From Prevotella sp. (lineage in GTDB: Bacteria; Bacteroidota; Bacteroidia; Bacteroidales; Bacteroidaceae): a stretch of DNA of 54,104 nucleotides. Made by a program: the position numbers and the translations under genes. The notes beneath the pieces are model-generated. The model was given only the letters and a program-made list of their open reading frames with translations, did no database searches and was not told the origin of the DNA. The stretch covers positions 1-54,104 of the forward strand of contig JAFUUL010000054.1 of assembly GCA_017483805.1 (NCBI GenBank). Reading direction: 5' to 3'. This document shows positions 52,101 through 54,104 of the stretch, piece by piece. Every line of letters starts with the position of its first letter. Positions within the stretch are counted from its first letter, which is position 1.

Positions 52101-53113
52101 TCGTCGGTGGGCGACAGATTGTCTACATCGGCCGCCGTGGCCTTCAGCCGATAGACGTGCATGGTGATGCGGTCGATGCCTCTCATCTCCAGCAAGACGG
52201 CCTGCGGCTTGTCGGGTATGACGACATGCTCAATGAGGCGGGTCTCCAGATACTTCTGCGACAGGGCGCTGCGGCTGTTGCGCAGCCGGTTGGTGCGCGG
52301 CCACGAGCCGTACTGCTCGAGGACGCGGTTCAGGTAGTCCCACTTCTGCTGCGCGGTGGCAGTGGTCATCTGGTCCATGTAGTCGTAGCGCTCCACGACC
52401 ACCTCGCCCACCTCCTTGAGGTCGGCATAGACGCCGATGAGCGAGTCCAGTTGCTGCAGATAGCGTGAGCCGTCGAGCGGCTCCACCTCGTCGGGGCGGG
52501 CTTGCCTGAGGGCCATCAGACTGCTCATCAGCATGGCGCGGCGGTTCTGTCCCTGCTGCAGGTAGTAGTCGCGCAGCAGATCGTAGCGTTCGGCCTCGTA
52601 GGCAATGACGCTCAGCAGGTCGTGGCCGTAGATCTCGCTGTCGGTTCCGATGCCTATCAGCGGTTCGAAATCCTTGTCTCTGGCTTGTGCCAGCAGGTCG
52701 GGGCGCTCGAGGGCCTTGTCGTAGTACTGGCGTGAGAGGGCCGTCGCATTATCGCCCAGCATCTGAGAGTTCTGCTGGTAGACGTAGCCCAGCACGGCAT
52801 CGTAGACGGCGCGCAGCACCTCGTCCTTGGCCTGCTGCTCGCGCTGCCTGAGGCGCTCCACGGCGGGCACTATGGAGTCGGAGGACACGCTGCACCGAGC
52901 CGTGGCTTCGGCCAACTCGGCCTTCATCAGTTGTCCGTACTGGCGCTCGCGCTCGGCCTTGTCGGCTATCTGGCGGAGCACTCCTATCTCCGTCTGCGGC
53001 AGGTCGTCGACACGTGCCTTGAGCACCTTGTCCCATAGTTCGCTGTAAGTCTGTCCAAACATAGTCATCGGCATCAGTATTACGAGGGCGAAAGCCCACA
53101 ACAACTTGTTCAT
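49196..53113 (-). CDS. Alpha-2-macroglobulin family protein, N-terminal part (ends early at a 7-base repeat array)
   Basis: The 1305-residue product has a signal peptide (cleavage near MFG-Q) and an N-terminal helical region (20-290) followed by macroglobulin domains. Key blocks are the MG2 domain (VHIFTDRSIYRPGQTVHAAAVFYTTRHG, about 490-520), A2M_N_2-like DSLLLSGLPVGVYLLTFETN, and the A2M domain (ETAFFYPQLTTDAEGRVALKFTLPESLTTWRFMGIA, about 1090-1125). The protein then leaves its frame at LLPQN and ends with about 18 unrelated residues (SSLITHHSLSSTPTTPPG) encoded by and after a heptad array. Whole homologues in Bacteroidetes run to about 1,800-1,900 residues, which the two parts together equal. 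The intact family traps or inhibits proteases at the outer membrane. Frameshift, phase switch or sequencing error are all possible. Confidence 0.82.
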   Translation of the reverse strand: MNKLLWAFALVILMPMTMFGQTYSELWDKVLKARVDDLPQTEIGVLRQIADKAERERQYGQLMKAELAEATARCSVSSDSIVPAVERLRQREQQAKDEVLRAVYDAVLGYVYQQNSQMLGDNATALSRQYYDKALERPDLLAQARDKDFEPLIGIGTDSEIYGHDLLSVIAYEAERYDLLRDYYLQQGQNRRAMLMSSLMALRQARPDEVEPLDGSRYLQQLDSLIGVYADLKEVGEVVVERYDYMDQMTTATAQQKWDYLNRVLEQYGSWPRTNRLRNSRSALSQKYLETRLIEHVVIPDKPQAVLLEMRGIDRITMHVYRLKATAADVDNLSPTDEKDYKKIQRLMTEMPELQQTRTYQGKQPWQVSEDSLLLSGLPVGVYLLTFETNIGVQVSESFYYVSDLRMLSQRMPDNQNRYVVVNATSGQPDRGAHLRLSIYKNGKGQQTVTLTTNDRGECLYSTSDNSVRQVWLTTDNDKACPSLSAYGYFSMYDNDRDAQKVHIFTDRSIYRPGQTVHAAAVFYTTRHGYQHQADAGKRVTMRLRNANHEVVSEQQVVTDEYGTCAAQFTLPRQGLTGRFSIEADGAREYIRMEEYKRPTFEVEIPAVTDNYADGDTLQVTGTARSYAGVPVQGAKVAYTVERRRAFWWMSYSYYWNQGYVIEGDDREPLASGETMTDGDGHFTVPMPLTVPKTRYPMFYNFVVVADVTDQAGETHQAELSVPLGNRRTAFSVDVPQKVLAEKGGTVAFHLRNAAGNDIEASLRYRLDGGAWLTGHTATPVTLAGAQLKSGQHTVEAVCEGDTVKQSFTVFSLDDRRPATDTRDWFYVSDTQFPNDGRPVTVQVGSSDKDVHIVYTVIAGKTLLESGAVDKSNELINRKLTYKPDYGNGLLLTFAWVKEGKTYTHQTTIRRPLPDTRLQMQWQTFRNRLKPGQQEEWTLTILDPDGRPAKAQLMATLYDKSLDQLAEHQWSLVPPVWLPTPSTAWRFQSWGGVSSRQAKRDNVLNVPSLHLSQFDHSIYPEAHIFVGYGMGPLMRNARMKSAMPEMMMATQTADEAVMDGMSIGAMDAEEAETTEEEADNGGAERQQSQAGQVQMRENLQETAFFYPQLTTDAEGRVALKFTLPESLTTWRFMGIAHTTDLMYGSLTDEAVAKKDVMIQPNVPRFVRMGDRATISARIFNTSEQPVSGKARLELIDPETETVVYADEQTVEVPANSTFASSFLWVCTEQTPSLLVAKVMVSGEGFSDGEQHYLPVLPNRERVTVTVPFTQNEPGTREIDLQALLPQNSSLITHHSLSSTPTTPPG
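49227..49254. repeat. 7-base array (3 units) that breaks the alpha-2-macroglobulin frame
   Basis: GAGTGAT occurs three times at 49230-49250, with partial units on both sides. The coding strand reads ATCACTC, free of stops. Twenty-six bases lie between the last codon in the upstream frame (Asn, 49253-49255) and the first of the downstream conserved block (Ile, 49224-49226). Confidence 0.75.
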
Positions 53114-53140
53114 ACGCGTACATTTATTAGTTTATAAGCG

Positions 53141-53148
53141 CAAAGTTA
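53141..53148 (-). promoter_or_regulatory. -7 element of the alpha-2-macroglobulin operon
   Basis: The minus strand reads TAACTTTG, 27 bases from the ATG. No TTG at the -33 distance. Confidence 0.5.
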
Positions 53149-53158
53149 CGAATAAAAT

Positions 53159-53240
53159 CCTATTTTCCTCGCTTAGACGGCTGAAAATAGGAAAGTTTAA
53201 CGGAATAATGCCATTTTGACTGCTCCACCTGCCATTTTGT
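53159..53240. promoter_or_regulatory. Inverted and direct repeats in the clpB upstream region
   Basis: CCTATTTTC (53159-53167) is an inverted repeat with GAAAATAGG (53183-53191). TGCCATTTTG occurs twice, at 53209 and 53230, exactly 21 bases apart (two helical turns), 80-110 bases before clpB. This could be a heat-shock or other regulator site. No clean TAnnTTTG follows for clpB. Confidence 0.45.
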
Positions 53241-53267
53241 CCGCCCGTAGCATACGGGCACGAGGTT

Positions 53268-53302
53268 TGATGATTGAAAATTGAAGATTGAAAATTAAAA
53301 TA
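53268..53302. repeat. Array with 7-base period (5 units) before clpB
   Basis: TGATGAT, TGAAAAT, TGAAGAT, TGAAAAT, TAAAATA on the plus strand. It ends 18 bases before the clpB ATG, next to the clpB ribosome binding site AAAGGAG. Confidence 0.6.
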
Positions 53303-53319
53303 AAGAAAGGAGCAAAACT

Positions 53320-54104
53320 ATGACACTCGACAAGTTTACGATCAAAGCACAAGAGACCGTGCAACAGGCGGTCACGCTGGCCCGGCAGAACGGGCAGCAA
53401 TCCATAGAGCCCGTGCACCTGCTGAAGGCACTGACCGACAAGGCGCAGGACATCACCCAGTTCGTCTTCCAGAAACTGGGCATGAACAGCCAGCAACTGG
53501 ACCTGCTCTGCCAGCAGGAGATGCAGCATCTGGCACGCGTGCAGGGCGGCGAGCCCTACCTCTCGAACGACAGCCAGAAGGTGCTGCAGAAGGCGGAAGA
53601 CCTGGCGCGCGAGATGGGCGACGAATATGTCTCGTGTGAGCCAATACTGTTGGCTCTATTGATGGTCAATTCCACCGTCAGCCGCATGATGAAGGATGCC
53701 GGCGCCAACGAGAAGGATATGCGCCAGGCCATACTCGAACTGCGCCGCGGACAGCGCGTGCAGAGCCAGAGCGCCGACGACAACTACCAGTCGCTGGACA
53801 AGTATGCCAAGAATCTGGTAGACCTGGCCCGCAGCGGCAAATTGGACCCCGTCATCGGCCGCGACGACGAAATCAGGCGCGTGCTACAGATACTCTCGCG
53901 CCGCACGAAGAACAACCCCATCCTGATAGGCGAGCCCGGCACGGGCAAGACGGCCATCGTCGAGGGACTGGCTCAGCGCATCGTGCGCGGCGACGTGCCG
54001 GAGAACCTGAAGGACAAGCAACTCTACTCGCTCGACATGGGTGCGCTGGTGGCTGGTGCCAAGTATAAGGGCGAGTTTGAGGAGCGACTGAAGAGCGTCA
54101 TCAA
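53320..54104 (+). CDS. clpB: ATP-dependent chaperone ClpB, N-terminal part (3' end outside window)
   Basis: The visible 261 codons start [38 protein letters not shown], the Clp N domain (about 1-145, second repeat CEPILLALL). The first AAA+ module follows: [43 protein letters not shown] with Walker A GEPGTGKT, and [21 protein letters not shown] at the cut edge. ClpB rescues aggregated proteins with DnaK. AAAGGAG lies nine bases before the ATG. The gene diverges from the alpha-2-macroglobulin operon. Confidence 0.95.
   Translation, partial: MTLDKFTIKAQETVQQAVTLARQNGQQSIEPVHLLKALTDKAQDITQFVFQKLGMNSQQLDLLCQQEMQHLARVQGGEPYLSNDSQKVLQKAEDLAREMGDEYVSCEPILLALLMVNSTVSRMMKDAGANEKDMRQAILELRRGQRVQSQSADDNYQSLDKYAKNLVDLARSGKLDPVIGRDDEIRRVLQILSRRTKNNPILIGEPGTGKTAIVEGLAQRIVRGDVPENLKDKQLYSLDMGALVAGAKYKGEFEERLKSVI

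Overview
The window reads as chromosome of a Bacteroidales bacterium, most likely a Prevotellaceae member with a fairly high GC content. The grounds are promoters of the Bacteroidetes type (TTTG, about 20 bases, then TAnnTTTG), a type V (fimbrillin) pilus locus, type IX secretion traits (PorQ and a subtilase with a C-terminal sorting domain), family names typical of the phylum (DUF1573, DUF3316, DUF3575, DUF4435, DUF5119), and a tRNA gene without encoded CCA. No insertion sequence, prophage, rRNA or CRISPR array was found. Coding density is high, and most genes lie on the minus strand.

Layout. (1) 1-15.7 kb, minus: a fimbrial operon read from a clear promoter at 15.7 kb through a structured leader of about 290 bases. 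It encodes two OmpA-like periplasmic proteins, a DUF5119 lipoprotein and six fimbrillin-like lipoproteins, of which the last three are tip-like (one runs off the window). (2) 15.9-17.8 kb, minus: an ABC-type ATPase and a DUF4435/TOPRIM protein, a PARIS-like pair. (3) 18.0-27.4 kb: a sulfur locus made of a LuxR-type regulator (plus strand) and two minus-strand operons. (4) 27.4-36.8 kb: FKBP isomerase, GlyRS, a cytidylate-kinase-like protein, topoisomerase IV subunit A, an outer-membrane protein, alpha-L-fucosidase, an S41 protease and tRNA-Ser. (5) 36.8-54.1 kb: TatD, a polyprenyl synthase, TonB, an OMP, PorQ, Cmk, then a long minus-strand operon (alpha-2-macroglobulin, DUF1573, MeaB, IspH, subtilase) and divergent clpB.

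The sulfur locus is the most unusual system. One operon encodes a MoaD/ThiS-like sulfur carrier with a Gly-Gly-Gly-Ala-Tyr end, its E1-like activating enzyme, a JAMM protease with all catalytic residues and a DAACS symporter. The next encodes a cysteine synthase, a DsrE-like protein, a TusA-like protein, a family 2B encapsulin shell, a cysteine desulfurase with a long N-terminal extension (the expected encapsulin cargo) and a MetY-like enzyme. A palindrome ATACC-N8-GGTAT lies about 61 bases upstream of the -7 element of both operon promoters and of the LuxR gene promoter. This suggests a three-promoter regulon, possibly run by the LuxR protein itself.

Two kinds of small repeat recur. Arrays with a 7-base period sit at many gene junctions and often supply the stop codon of the upstream gene. 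One lies inside the alpha-2-macroglobulin gene and puts its two halves in different frames. A GC-rich palindrome of about 30 bases occurs three times, twice inside coding sequence without breaking the frame.
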